Below, piece after piece: positions 22,692-33,988 of a stretch of DNA of 64,000 bases (position 1 is its first letter; every line of letters starts with the position of its first letter). The stretch is from Phoma sp. XZ068. Lineage: Eukaryota > Ascomycota > Dothideomycetes > Pleosporales > Didymellaceae. A program made the translations under genes and the position numbers. Below the pieces are notes generated by a model that did not search any database, had not been told where the DNA came from, and saw only the letters and a program-made list of their open reading frames with translations. The stretch covers positions 434,001 to 498,000 of the forward strand of contig RBKR01000026.1 of assembly GCA_004835665.1 (NCBI GenBank), written 5' to 3'.

Positions 22692-23500
22692 TGAAGCTCA
22701 ATGCAAAGCTTTAGCGGGTACATTGACCATACAACAGGCCTTGTTGACGGTGCTTCCATGAAGTTTGCCACTTCTGACTTGCATACTAAGCATGTTGGTT
22801 CGGAAGCTTTCACACGTGCCTCGGCAGCTTGTCACGTCCCATTTCGGGGCTGACCACTAGCGCAGGGTTGCACTAAGGCAAGGCCTAACTAGCGGAGATG
22901 AGAGAAGGACGCACGCAGACGATGGTGCAGAGGTGCAGCGCCAGTGCAGCTTGTCGACCTATGGCACGATGTCTGTACGCTGGAGGGTTTCCCTTCTTCA
23001 GGTCTGCGCAGCTTTGTTTCAGACACGACGCAGCAGAGCGGTCAGGAGAGGCTGCTTCCAGCAAAGGTACAAGGGAGATAAAGAAACAAGTCCGACGCTT
23101 TGACGATCTCGTATGCAGTGATTGATAGATGGCCCTCTGATACGAAGGGCAAGACGCATGTGTGATTATCTGTGCTATATATAGCGACACAGAAGCGTGG
23201 GGATGCACGCCGGTGCGGGACTAGCGGGCAGCGGGCGATCCAAGGCATGTCCAACTGTCCAACCCAAGGTGCCATGGTATCCACACCAAGCTCCCGCAGG
23301 CAGCCTCATCTCGTGCTCCGTGGAGGCCCTTCCTGCTATGTATGCTCGCGCTCTACCGTACAGCTGAACGCAAAGCTCGCAGGCATGCCCCATGGAGTCT
23401 TGTCGTCGCTTGAACCTCCCCGATTCCGCGTGACGAACGATTGACAGCACAAACACGATTGACACGATAACGACGGAGCTGGAGAGCCCGCAGGCAAAAG
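22692..23500. other. Intergenic between F-box and propeller genes
   Basis: 3' flank of the F-box gene and promoter of the gene at 23501. A TATATATAG run lies at 23176-23184. No supported gene. Confidence 0.45.
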
Positions 23501-26362
23501 ATGGTGGGGAGGAGGACTTCGCGGGACGACACAGCGCACGACACACAGCCCGACGCCAACAGAGCCCCTGTCAAGGGAAAAGAAGTCTCGTTCGCCAGCG
23601 ATGAAAGCGCCCTGAGCTCAGATTCGAGCGTAGATGCGGCCGACGCTCGTCTCGCAGCGTCTGCAGTCGACAACGCGACCATGTCCTCGTCGGCCATCAG
23701 CCAGTCGGGCTATTCGACCGCCATGACGTCGAACATGACCGACGACCCCTCGAGCAGCCCCACGGCCACGACGTCGCACGCGCACCCTAACCTCACTCTG
23801 CTTGAGCTGGTGTCCAACTCGGCCTCGTCTTCTGCGCTGCCAGATAGCTTTGACTTTGCTGTCTCGCGCAAGGGGAAATACGTGGCCGTGTACTCGGCCT
23901 CGAATATCTGGCTGATCCAGACCGTGCAGTTGCCGCGGCTGTTTGCCCGCACGCTGCAGGTCAAACGCAAGCCTACCGCCATCGACATCACAGAGGATGG
24001 CTTCTTGCTGGCGGTCTTGTCGCGGCCGTCCCAAGTCGATCTGTATGAAATCCACGGCGAGCAGGGTGGAGAGATCAAGATGCGGAGGACTGTGCAGCTG
24101 GTGCACGAGGCAAACTCCCTCGTCATCTCGCCAGATGCCCGCATCCTGATCACGGGCAACAAATTTGGCATCGAAGTAGTCGCAGTCTTCCCGGACGCAC
24201 CTGCTACTGCGAGACGTACACTTTCAGGGCCGGCCGGCGATGCGCTGGAATTCTCAGACGACGGTCGCACGCTGCTCATTACAGGATATGCGCGCAAATC
24301 GGACAGCTCTGCCCTGTTTGTCCTACCCGGATTGTACGATGGCCCGCTTGACGAGGAGGGTGCACCCATTCCCCAGGCGCCAGAGGTGGTGTGGACGGGT
24401 TCTGTGCTGTTTCCAGAGACTGCCAGGATAGCGCGCCAGGCCACACTGCTCCCAGACGCAGACACCGGCACTTTCAATGAGCTCTTTGCTTTCAACGCAG
24501 AAGAAGACTCATGGGGGATATACGACATTGCATGCCAGCGCTTCACACAGAGAAAGATGTTTCTGCCTGATCACCAGCGGTGGACGCGTTCTGAATTCGT
24601 CGACGATGCGATGCCAGCTGTTTCGCCCAATGCTGACCTAGCAGCCGTCGCTCTACGCATGCGCGGCACTACTAACATCTGGATATACGAAGTGCCTGGT
24701 TGGGAGTACAAACCAAGTGAGAAAGTCAAGGGCCAGGCACCGATCCAGCCGTGTTTCTGCATTCCTATACCGAAGCTTGGTGTCGATGCTTACCATGAGA
24801 TTTGCGTGCTGCGGTGGGTCAAGATCGGCAGTAACATTCAGCGACTCATTGCAGTGGGCAACTCGAGCATAGTGCCAACGGAGAGTGACGTACCTGACGT
24901 GCCAATGGGCTCCAAGGGCGTCATCATCGTTCTCGACTTTGATAAAACTAAATGTGTGGGGGATGCTGTGCCGGTAATATCGAAAACCGAGTACGACCTG
25001 GACCCACTGTGTCCTGGCGAAGTGCTTCCCGAAGGCTCTATCGATTTCAACCAAGAAGTCGAACTCATGCGAACGAGGACGTTAGCACAGCGCAGAGCGC
25101 AAGATCAGGCGAGAGGTGCACGACGGAGTTCGAGAAGTGGCGCTTCATCCGTTCAACGCTCTCGCACAACAACTAACCAGGTCACAATTTCGAGACCACC
25201 GCCTCTGGCAGATGAAGAAGAGCTGACCGCCGAAGAAGCACAGGCTGCCTTCGAGATGCCGTACGACAATCAGCAACCCAGGTCGCAAATGTCTTTGGCG
25301 AGAGCTGCTACAGTGGCTGCTGTCTCTCCTGCAAACCGTCGACACTTGCGAGCGTTACCCTTTCGCCCGCTTGAGTACCGCCGTGCTGATGGCTCGGGTC
25401 AGCGAGAGATACCTCACGAGAGCGATGCCGATAACTGGGTTCCACCTCCACCTGCATATACGGCAAAGGCAGAGGAAGCTGAGAGCGTCAGCTTAAGCCA
25501 TCCAAATGCACCACCGACCGCACGTCGATCCAGCCGTGGCTCAAGCTCAAGAACAGTCGTACCGTCTGTACCTGCACTCCCTGCGATGTCTGCTACAGTG
25601 AATCCCTCGCAGCTTTCGCCGACAGGGCCATACCAAAATCGAGGACAGTCTATCTCATCAACAGATCTGTCGATGCGACGGCCGTCACTTATCCACCCAA
25701 CGACATACCCCAGCCCACACTCCTCCAACTCGATCCGACGACGCGGGTCGGCAGCTCACTCACCCCCACAACAACTCGCCTGCATCGCACCGCCGCAAGC
25801 CCAGACCTCACCTCACCCATCAACTTCAACAGCTAACCCCATTCGCCGTCCATCACTGTTCGCTCGCCGCACGGTAGAAAGTGCAATCGAAATCCGTCCC
25901 TCACCCGTCACAGACCCAGACGTTCACCGCCGTGGCGTCGGGTCACTCGGACCTTCCGCACCACCCGTGCAGCGCCTTCCCATTCCGCTTGCAGACCGTC
26001 CACTACCGCCTAATCCTCCGCTGAATCCAACAAGTACACCCGTGCCCCGTCAACCTACCTCTCCGCGCGCCCATGAACAGGAAAGGAGGAATATGCTCCC
26101 AAGACTTGTGCCACCAGAGCAACAGGGACTGGTGTTGCAGCAGGGTTATGGAGTGCCGATGAGTGCGCCACCGAGAACAGAGAGTTATTTGGCGACAACG
26201 AGTGAGATGCAGGGCAGGATGCAGGGCGGAGTGCAGGATTGGGGTGTGCAGAGCGCGGCACCGAGGTTGGGGAATACAGGGGTAAAGGAGAGTGGAAAGA
26301 AGGAGAAGGCAAAGGAGAAGGAGGAAAGGGGGAGAAAGAGGATTGGCTGTGTTGTTATGTGA
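23501..26362 (+). CDS. WD40/beta-propeller-like protein with C-terminal polybasic CaaX box
   Basis: A single exon of 953 residues. After a Ser/Asp-rich leader (about 1-110), residues 110-500 have the rhythm of propeller blades (GKYVAVYSASNIWLIQT, ITEDGFLLAVLSRPSQVDLY, ISPDARILITGNKFGIEVV, FSDDGRTLLITGYARK, VSPNADLAAVALRMRGTTN). Residues from about 520 to the end are disordered and rich in Pro, Ser and Arg. The last residues, KEERGRKRIGCVVM, are a polybasic stretch plus a C-aliphatic-aliphatic-Met box, which fits farnesylation and membrane anchoring. I know of no named fungal protein with this layout, though uncharacterised fungal relatives are likely. Peripheral membrane localisation is inferred from the tail alone. 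Confidence 0.8.
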   Translation: MVGRRTSRDDTAHDTQPDANRAPVKGKEVSFASDESALSSDSSVDAADARLAASAVDNATMSSSAISQSGYSTAMTSNMTDDPSSSPTATTSHAHPNLTLLELVSNSASSSALPDSFDFAVSRKGKYVAVYSASNIWLIQTVQLPRLFARTLQVKRKPTAIDITEDGFLLAVLSRPSQVDLYEIHGEQGGEIKMRRTVQLVHEANSLVISPDARILITGNKFGIEVVAVFPDAPATARRTLSGPAGDALEFSDDGRTLLITGYARKSDSSALFVLPGLYDGPLDEEGAPIPQAPEVVWTGSVLFPETARIARQATLLPDADTGTFNELFAFNAEEDSWGIYDIACQRFTQRKMFLPDHQRWTRSEFVDDAMPAVSPNADLAAVALRMRGTTNIWIYEVPGWEYKPSEKVKGQAPIQPCFCIPIPKLGVDAYHEICVLRWVKIGSNIQRLIAVGNSSIVPTESDVPDVPMGSKGVIIVLDFDKTKCVGDAVPVISKTEYDLDPLCPGEVLPEGSIDFNQEVELMRTRTLAQRRAQDQARGARRSSRSGASSVQRSRTTTNQVTISRPPPLADEEELTAEEAQAAFEMPYDNQQPRSQMSLARAATVAAVSPANRRHLRALPFRPLEYRRADGSGQREIPHESDADNWVPPPPAYTAKAEEAESVSLSHPNAPPTARRSSRGSSSRTVVPSVPALPAMSATVNPSQLSPTGPYQNRGQSISSTDLSMRRPSLIHPTTYPSPHSSNSIRRRGSAAHSPPQQLACIAPPQAQTSPHPSTSTANPIRRPSLFARRTVESAIEIRPSPVTDPDVHRRGVGSLGPSAPPVQRLPIPLADRPLPPNPPLNPTSTPVPRQPTSPRAHEQERRNMLPRLVPPEQQGLVLQQGYGVPMSAPPRTESYLATTSEMQGRMQGGVQDWGVQSAAPRLGNTGVKESGKKEKAKEKEERGRKRIGCVVM

Positions 26363-26827
26363 AGTTTTCGAGCTAGAATCCAAAGACCTAGCACTGCTGC
26401 AGCAAATATACCCAAAGGCGTTTGTTAGGGGAATAGATCTCATTAAATCATCTGAAAGCAAGTGCTCCTTTGCACGTGTTCCGCTGCCTCTTGCTATTGC
26501 CTATTCCAGAGCGAGGACGCTAGCAGCTAGCGTTGTTATACTCTCGCAGCTCTCACAGTCTAACTTCCGGACATATTCCTAGCAACATGTATATCAGCAC
26601 TCACATGGATTTCACAACAAAGCAAAGAAATATCAACAACAATGGGGGAACATATGGACCGCTGAAGCCTGAGGAACAAGCAGGCGGTTGGATAATGGCA
26701 CTCGTTAGGCAACACAACACAGCCACGCATCAGGCTGAGCTGCAGACAACTCCTTGGAGGTTTAACAAGTCAGACCACTGCAACTCTTTCACAATAACTC
26801 TCCAACCGTGTTGTCTTTAGCTGCACA
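26363..26827. other. Intergenic upstream of the HET gene
   Basis: 3' flank of the CaaX gene and promoter of the HET gene. No supported gene. Confidence 0.5.
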
Positions 26828-28093
26828 ATGTCATCCTCCCTGCCTCTGATACAGTCAAATAGCCGATACTACAAACATCACCCCCTGGATCACAACCAGC
26901 AGTCCATCCGCCTTATTTCGATAAGCCACATACTGTCGCCAAAAGGTTTGATCAGATGCCGCATACGTCACGCCACCATTGATGCGCAATACCAATGCCT
27001 GTCGTATCGATGGGGTGACGCATCACCAACCCGGACCATCCTACTACAGGATGCTTGGACTCCGGAGACGCCATTCCATGTCGGCCAGAATTTGTATGAT
27101 TTCCTGGAGGTCGCACGCACGCGACTCAAAGAGACACGATCGCAGGGACAAAAGAGGGACCCAGAGTTTCCCCACGAGTTCTGGATAGATGCTTTATGCA
27201 TCAATCAGGCAAATGGTGCAGAGCGGAACCATCAGGTTTCCCAGATGAGCGATATATACACACGAGCTACCAAAGTCGTACTTTGGCTTGGTCAGATGAG
27301 TTTGAGTATGGCTTTCGACCCATTAGTCATCTGTAACAATCAATACTGGAGGCGAGCCTGGATAACCCAAGAGGTCATTCTTGCTGAGGACGTTGTTGTG
27401 ATGCTGACGGATGGTCACATTCGTCTACAGTATTTACCTGATCAAGTCCTTCGGAACAGCCAGCTGAACGTGCTTACTCAATGGAGACACAACGGTGCGT
27501 TTAATGGACGCGCGCAAAAACCTCGCCTGCTTGAACTGCTCGAAGATTTTAAGGACCGAGAATGCAGCAATCCTCGCGACCGGGTATTTTCGATTCTCGG
27601 ACTGGCTGTAGAGGGTGATTCAATAGAAGTAGACTATGGTTTGCCGATTCTGGATCTGGTTTACAACATACTCGAAGCTTGTGAGCCGTTGCAATGTCCA
27701 TGTGTCATTGCTTTCATGCTGAGCGTCATGGAAGCAACGGATGACAGAACGATACAATGTTCCCAAGGCCTCTCAATCGAACTAGACATAGCCAGGCTGC
27801 GAGAGGGTCTCAGCAGAGGTCTTGACTGTGCGGTCAGTATGCGCATCGCGAAAGAGATCTCTCATTTGGCCAACGTGACCGGGTCAACTGAAGGAGTGTC
27901 GTTTGTAAAGAGAGATGGCGCAGCGGGAATCGCAAGTCATCTCAAAACTACTCTGGGGGCTTTCTTTTTGCGCGTATGCTTGGATGTAGAGGGTATCGGA
28001 CTTTGCCAGGATGTGATCGATGATGAGATGCCTATCCTCACGCGGATCCAGGACGATTCGATGGCCGGACGACAAAAGGTTAAGCGGCTATAA
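26828..28093 (+). CDS. HET-domain (heterokaryon incompatibility) protein
   Basis: A single exon of 421 residues. The HET domain is complete by its three usual blocks: YQCLSYRWGD (about residues 55-64), FWIDALCINQANGAERNHQ (118-136) with IYTRATKVVLWLG (143-155), and QYWRRAWITQEVILA (172-186). NPRDRVFSILGLA follows, the normal linker of these proteins. HET domains are TIR-like and act in non-self recognition and regulated cell death between fungal individuals. No partner domain (NACHT, ankyrin or similar) follows, and the C-terminal 150 residues are not recognised. A diverged, broken copy lies immediately downstream in the same orientation, so this is a tandem pair. Confidence 0.9.
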   Translation: MSSSLPLIQSNSRYYKHHPLDHNQQSIRLISISHILSPKGLIRCRIRHATIDAQYQCLSYRWGDASPTRTILLQDAWTPETPFHVGQNLYDFLEVARTRLKETRSQGQKRDPEFPHEFWIDALCINQANGAERNHQVSQMSDIYTRATKVVLWLGQMSLSMAFDPLVICNNQYWRRAWITQEVILAEDVVVMLTDGHIRLQYLPDQVLRNSQLNVLTQWRHNGAFNGRAQKPRLLELLEDFKDRECSNPRDRVFSILGLAVEGDSIEVDYGLPILDLVYNILEACEPLQCPCVIAFMLSVMEATDDRTIQCSQGLSIELDIARLREGLSRGLDCAVSMRIAKEISHLANVTGSTEGVSFVKRDGAAGIASHLKTTLGAFFLRVCLDVEGIGLCQDVIDDEMPILTRIQDDSMAGRQKVKRL

Positions 28094-28445
28094 TGTGGAG
28101 GATTGCGGCTGTGAAAAAGCCCCAGCGCCGACGAGTCGTCTGGAATACCCACCCAATCGATAGGACAATTAGAGGGATGGCTGGATGGAGTATTTGAGAT
28201 TCTAGAGGTAGAGAGCTAGCTTTAGCTTTACTCCATCTTTACACTCGTCCGTCAACATACACCATAAGACTGATGTGCGGAATTTCGGATTATTTACCGT
28301 CTAGTGAGCCACCGCATAAGCGAGGATTGGCATTATACGTGTACGCGTGCTTACTGTCTATTCACTGCCACACCAACGCTGGCGGACACAACACATTCAA
28401 CTTTCTAATCGTCTACACACAGGATTCATTCTCGATATCATCGAA
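28094..28445. other. Spacer between the tandem HET copies
   Basis: 352 bp that would hold the terminator of the first HET gene and the former promoter of the second. Nothing else seen. Confidence 0.5.
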
Positions 28446-29641
28446 ATGATGACCACGCTTGATCAAAGACCAAGCTCCCTCCCAAGCCAGCAAGACCACC
28501 AAGACCATTTTCAACACCGGCCGCTCGATCAATCACTGCAATCCATCCGCCTTATCAAGATCCGTCGAAGATTGTCAGCAAACGGCGTCATCAGATGCGA
28601 TATCTTGCATACGACACTTGCAGCTGCGTACCAGTGCCTGTCGTACAGATGGGTTTCTGAAGAAATACCGCAGAGCATTCTAATGCACGATCCCTCCACC
28701 CGCACGACGAGATCGTTTGCGATATCTGTATGACTTCCGTCAAATTGCCAGATTGAAGAAGACAACGGAAAAGACATTCTGGATAGATGCATTGTGTATT
28801 GATCAGGCAAACAATGTAGAGAGAAACCACCAAGTTGCGCAGATGGGGAAGATGTATTCAAACGCTAAAAGAGTGGTGATATGGCTCAGTCTCACTCCAT
28901 CGAAACTTCAGCATTCCATGCCCGAAGCGGATCGGCGACACTACTGGGAAGCTATCAAAAATGATGAATACTGGCGTCGAGCTTGGATCACGCAGGAAGT
29001 GATACTCGCACAACGTGTGACCGTACTGGTGAACCGTTCGGCGATATCCTCTTCGAAGCTCCTCTCTCAAATCGAAAAACATTTCTCGTACGTTGTAAAA
29101 ATCCGACCTTACGGTTCTCGTTGATTGGAGAAAGAAGAACGAGGGGATGCGTAAAAAGTACAGCCCCGCTACGCAGCAATTGATGACCATGCTCGACGCG
29201 AGGGCTCTGATGGGCAAACAATGCAGGATTCCTCGCGATCGAGTCTTTTCGCTTATTGGGCTTGTCCAAAACGGCAAGAACATTGCGGTGGATTACGAAT
29301 CGTTTAGCGTCGAGCTTGCCTATGGCACCCTCCACGCCTGCGAGTACAATGTCTGCTTGTGCTCAGTGGTGAATCTTCTACATACCCTTGAAGTTGGCCC
29401 CCACTCGGACGTCCAGCCGGCAATTGGCCCGGTAGTGAAATTTAATATTGCGGATTCTCCGTCACAAATGTGCTGTTCGATTAGCGCTGTCTGTGACACC
29501 ATCATCTCCAAGTTTTGGAGAACGAAGAAAAAGCCAACGCTGGCGGAGCTTGGCTTTGATCTTGAGAGAAACGAAAAGGACAACTCTGTCACTGTGCGTA
29601 TTGCGTTCCAGACGGTACTGGTACTCATTAGCCGCATTTGA
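28446..29641 (+). pseudogene. HET-domain pseudogene, two frameshifts
   Basis: The reading begins MMTTLDQRPSSLPSQQ at 28446 and is clearly paralogous to the upstream HET protein (SIRLIKIRRRLSANGVIRC, YQCLSYRW). That frame ends at TGA 28731-28733. The matching continuation (LRYLYDFRQIAR, FWIDALCIDQANNVERNHQ, YWRRAWITQEVILA) is in the +1 frame and ends at TGA 29122-29124. The next part (VLVDWRKKNEGM, IPRDRVFSLIGLVQ) is in the following +1 frame to a stop at 29641. No GT-AG intron reconciles the first shift, and an A5 run at 29097-29101 sits beside the second. Three conserved blocks therefore lie in three frames. Either the gene is dead or the assembly has two small indels. Confidence 0.75.
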
Positions 29642-30469
29642 GTCAAGTAGACTAGATCGCTGCGACTCTGAGAGACCGGGCACATCTGTAAGTTTTGGAT
29701 ACATATCAGTGGGAGGTGATGAAAGATGAGTCTGACTCAGTGTATCGTATAAGCATGGCGAAGACATGGGAACTTCAGTCCGAGCAAGGGAAAGTTTTGT
29801 CGCTAGACAGCATCCTTACGTGATGTAGGCTTGCGTGACACCTTTATTCGTTGTGACTTATAGTGAACTTAGTTTCTGTCTTCGAAGCTTCGTGAAGTTC
29901 CAAAGTACGGTGAGCTCAGTGTCTGGAATTCGTGCTCCTTTGGAGATACCCTAGTAAGGAAGGAATGTCAATGCCAACTACTAGAGTAAGACTGAGCTGG
30001 TAGCATGTATGGAACAAGCCTTCTTCCCCACCGTATCAAAACTGACACTCAACTGGCAATGATATACGCAATAGAGCGAGTAGTTTATTAAAGGGATATT
30101 GAGCGTCACAGAAGTATATTGTGTTGAGATCGTCTGCTACCTACATCCACGACCGTTTCTTGAAGCATGGTAATATGCCTAGTTTACGAAAGTGCTAAAC
30201 TACGATATGAGGATATATCGCCCCAGAAGCCAGCTTCGCCAGTGTAAAATGGTCGAAAATACTCCTAGTTCAGTGTTCGGGATGAATGCTTCGTATATCA
30301 ACCAAAATGTCATTCTAGAAAGAAGTTGTCAGATCGGATAGATGAGTCAAATATATGTGTACACCTGTGAATCAAGCGCAGCCGAGGAATCTCGACCTCA
30401 TGCAAAGGGCTGGACTCTATACTGTATCCATTCAGTCTGCACTAGAAGCCTGGGGTATCTCTTGTCAAC
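29642..30469. other. Intergenic, convergent 3' ends
   Basis: About 0.8 kb between the HET pseudogene and the end of the pelota gene; moderately AT-rich, with no supported gene. Confidence 0.5.
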
Positions 30470-31741
30470 TCAAATAACCATATCCCCCTGGTCCTCACCT
30501 CCCTCACCAAAATCATCATCACCCTCGTCCAAATCCTCAAGCGGATACGTCAGTATCGCTGCCACGCCACCAAGTCCCTCCAACCTTTTCCCGCTCTCGT
30601 GTAGCGAACTCAGCACCCGAACCTCGCCGCCCTCAACTTCCCTCACCCGGTCCACCAACGCTACCCATCTCCTCCGTTGCTGCACATTTTGCGCCCGGAA
30701 CAAACTGTTGCTGATCATCAGCACACCACCGCCTCTCCCCACAGCTCCCTTGTCGACGGCGCGCTCCACTTCGCGAGGGCCATACCATGCGCGTCCATCG
30801 TCGAGGCGCATTAGGGTGAGAAACTTGTCCATGAGGGCTGTTTCGCGGGCGTATTTCGTGTCGGAGAGCTTTGTGGTTATGGCTGGTGAAGAGAGGATCT
30901 CGTTGAGGCTGTGGATATGTGCGGAGGAGCTGTGTGCGACAACAATGGATGGGATAAGCGCTATGAGGGGCTTGTTGGTTGTGCGTGTTGCCTCTGCCTT
31001 GATGTATGCCAGGAACGCATTTGCAACGAAACCTGCACTCGCAAGGAGAAGAGGCAGTGACTTGCCTTGTGTTGCAGTGGCGGCGGGGAGATCGATTTGT
31101 CGCAGCAGTGTGGAGAGGGTGGTTGAGAAGAACCTCTCCATGCCTTTTGTATGGCCGTCGACACCGCCTTTGCGCTTGCGAGGCACGCCGACTTCGATGC
31201 GCTGGCGCAGGATGGTTTGATGCTCGGTGATCATGCATATGTTTGCTGTGCCTTCGCCGAGGACGACGGCCCATAGTTCTGCACGGCGCTCAGTCTCAGA
31301 TGCCTCTTTCAGCATCTCGAGGGCTACGCTGTCCCATCCATCGGCCTTTTCTAGTGTGAATTTGCGGTTGAGCTCGAGGTCAAGTGTGTGGTGCTGCCCG
31401 AGCTTCACGTGCTCGTTCTCGGCTGCGACCTTCCCTGAGACATGTAGCTGTCCGGAACCAATATCGAAGTCTGTGCTGGTGACCTGGATGGTGAGGTCGA
31501 GGGCTATGCGCTGCGAGGATACGGAGCCTGCGTCTGATACTTTCGACACACGGCGTACAGCTTTTGCGCGAATGCGGTCGTGTTCTTGGATGAGGTTGTA
31601 GGCATGCCACTGTGCACAAGGTCAGCGACAGCACCCGAGACGTTGTTTCGGGCAGAATACCATATCCTCTGGCTCCTCTGGAAATAGCGTTACGAAACCA
31701 GCGCCCGTCTTCTGGTCTATCTGTGATTTAAGTAACCGCAT
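30470..31741 (-). CDS. dom34: Translation surveillance factor pelota/Dom34
   Basis: Two exons, 31741-31661 and 31609-30470, with a 51-nt intron exactly between codons, give 406 residues. The N-terminus, MRLLKSQIDQKTGAGFVTLF then PEEPEDM|WHAYNLIQEHD, is the diagnostic start of Dom34/pelota. The Sm-like N domain (residues 1-130) is followed by the eRF1-like central and C-terminal domains (NEILSSP, DKFLTLMRLDDGRAWYGP, GGVLMISNSLFR, GGVAAILTYPLED) and an acidic tail. The GGQ of eRF1 is absent, as expected. With the GTPase Hbs1 it enters the A site of stalled ribosomes and splits them, driving No-Go and non-stop decay. It is cytosolic and normally single-copy. Length is close to that of yeast Dom34. 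Confidence 0.95.
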
Positions 31742-32214
31742 GATGGGGGTCGTATGTGCTGTTGTAGACCTGCTGGTTGCTCAAAATGTTTCTGGGGCTG
31801 TTCAAGTGTTGCACGCGTGTGTATGGCGTGGAAGTGTTGGCGAGGTATGGTGTGGCTATTGTTAATCAAAGACAGTGACGCACGGGAGGGGCATTTTTGG
31901 TGGGGCTCTGTCTCGCTAGTTCAAATAATTTAAGCTTAACAGCAATAAGCTCGCGGGACCCTTGCCGTTTTCTTTCCTTACAGTTGCATCGTTATTGATA
32001 GGCTCGATTACGCAAGAATAGATTGGTTCAATACCGATTTAGTGTAAGGCCATGGCAGTATTTGTGCCGATCGACGTAGCTACGAGATGCACGTACACCA
32101 GTCAATAGGCAGCAGAGAAACGGACATGACAAGTGTTAAGTTTCCATGTCTATCAGGCACCAACAATGCATAAGTGATGCAATACTGACTTCCTCCTGAA
32201 GGATTCCAGTATCG
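31742..32214. other. Divergent promoter region
   Basis: 473 bp between the pelota gene and the orphan at 32215. AT-rich around 31915-31950. No gene. Confidence 0.5.
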
Positions 32215-33342
32215 ATGTTTCCCATCATGTTCTTCAAAGACCCACAGCTTCCTTGCCGGGCACCTGCCACTTCACCGATGCAACCAAATTCATACCAGCA
32301 TACACAAGCTCAAAGCCTCCTCCTCACTCGGCTTCCGGCCGAACTCAGGAACCAGATCTACAGCCATGTATTTACCACTGAGCAGCCATCAATTGCACAA
32401 ACAGGGCCGCCAAGCTCGTCGCCGCACCCGCTTTCGGTGCTCTCAACCTGCCGCCAGATCTATCACGAAGCCGGCATTCTTGCTTTCAATACCTATACAT
32501 TTCGAATCAAATCTTGCATGCAGCCGACATATCTTGGTCTGAAAAACGCAGTAGCCCATCTGTCAGCCACCCAGGTCGAGGCTGTCAGGTCGCTCTCCGT
32601 CCTCTCAGACAGCGACGCTGCTTCACTTCTCACCAATGCCCTCCTTGTCTTTCCTCGACTGCACCGCTTCGTGATCATAACGAGGAAAGGAAGGAGGGAA
32701 CCACATGGGCATGGATGTTATCACTACCACCATCATGCGTACCCGGCCGTAGACTTGTCAGAAGAGACCGATCTTGGTCTGCAAGCAATCGAGAAGTACG
32801 CACTGCAGTATTTGTTGCGCGAAATCCGTATCGTAACAGAAGGAAAAGCGTACGCATGGCAGAACGGGTCGAAGTGGACGGCGCGATGGCCACAGCTGGA
32901 CAGTGCACTGTGCTACTCCAGAATCCAGTGCGATAAGGATGGACTGAGGGAGGAGCTGTACATGGACTCTGATGCCGTCGGTGTGATTCCTGGTGTGCAG
33001 ATGTGCTTATGCGGCTGCACAGATGTGTCTTGGACAGCTGCTGTGCTGACGCAAGAAGGGGGCCGAACTGTCGAGTTGGAAGTGGTGTATAGCAGTGACC
33101 TGGAATCGCCAGAGCCTGAGAGCAAACCCAACGTACTCTTGGTGCCAGGTGCCGCACCTGCTAGTGGAGTAGTCATCCAAGGGTCCGGCATCAAATTCGA
33201 AGCAGACGAAGAATACTGGGAGACCATCAGGCGGCGGAACGGAAATCTAGGCGCTGTGTGTCGAGGTTTGTGGCGAAGAGCAGCGTGGCCTGTTGCAACG
33301 ATCAAGGATGAAGGTTTTCCTACCAATGTTAACATTACGTGA
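32215..33342 (+). CDS. Fungal orphan with N-terminal LPAELRNQIY motif
   Basis: A single exon of up to 375 residues; the first ATG is at 32215, but a later Met (for example MQPNSYQHTQ) could be used. The segment LLLTRLPAELRNQIYSHVF, followed by LSVLSTCRQIYHEAGILAFN, is the signature of a very large family of ascomycete proteins distantly resembling F-box proteins and expanded in Dothideomycetes. Their function is unknown. The central part is rich in His and Tyr (YHYHHHAYPA). The C-terminal half has Cys pairs (MCLCGCTD) but no recognised fold. No signal peptide or membrane helix. Confidence 0.75.
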   Translation: MFPIMFFKDPQLPCRAPATSPMQPNSYQHTQAQSLLLTRLPAELRNQIYSHVFTTEQPSIAQTGPPSSSPHPLSVLSTCRQIYHEAGILAFNTYTFRIKSCMQPTYLGLKNAVAHLSATQVEAVRSLSVLSDSDAASLLTNALLVFPRLHRFVIITRKGRREPHGHGCYHYHHHAYPAVDLSEETDLGLQAIEKYALQYLLREIRIVTEGKAYAWQNGSKWTARWPQLDSALCYSRIQCDKDGLREELYMDSDAVGVIPGVQMCLCGCTDVSWTAAVLTQEGGRTVELEVVYSSDLESPEPESKPNVLLVPGAAPASGVVIQGSGIKFEADEEYWETIRRRNGNLGAVCRGLWRRAAWPVATIKDEGFPTNVNIT

Positions 33343-33988
33343 CCTGGCTGAGCTTTCAAGACCGAAGGGACCAAAAGCAACACAGATTACATAATTTCAA
33401 TGCCATTTGCAAAGAACTGGGAGTGAACGTGAAGCAAACAGTGGGTAAACAGGAAGCCAAAGTGATTATATCCATTGATTCATAGTCTACAACCATCCAA
33501 TCTCGACCAGCGCGTTGCGATTCAGTTGAGAACGAAGCCGCAGCGAGTGCGCGGCCTCCCATCATCTACACGTATCAACCATACGCCAGCCACGGCCAGC
33601 TCTCGGCTCTCAGCTCACTGCCCACAATCTTGCCATCGATCCAAAACAAAACGATCGGTCCAATCCAAAAACGCGCCGGTTCCAAAGGAATGGACATGCC
33701 AGATGCGGCTAATTACATCTCCGACTTTTTGACGTGTGAACGAGGTATGCGCGCGGTAGGAGAAGGTATAAAGAAAAAACGACAGTCGGCCAGATGAAAA
33801 AAGGGTACAGTGCCGGAAGATTGATATCAGATCATTGAAAACGCCGTAAACGCCGCCCAATGTGAAAGCGTCTGTCGAAAGGTATGACAGCGCTGTGATG
33901 TTGCAAAAGTCTATCGCAAGCGCAGCCGCGCTATGGGAAAAACGAAAAGAAGCGCGGATTAAATGGATAGTTCAGAGAAGCGTAGAGA
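33343..33988. other. Intergenic, convergent 3' ends
   Basis: About 0.65 kb between convergent genes; no supported frame. Confidence 0.5.
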
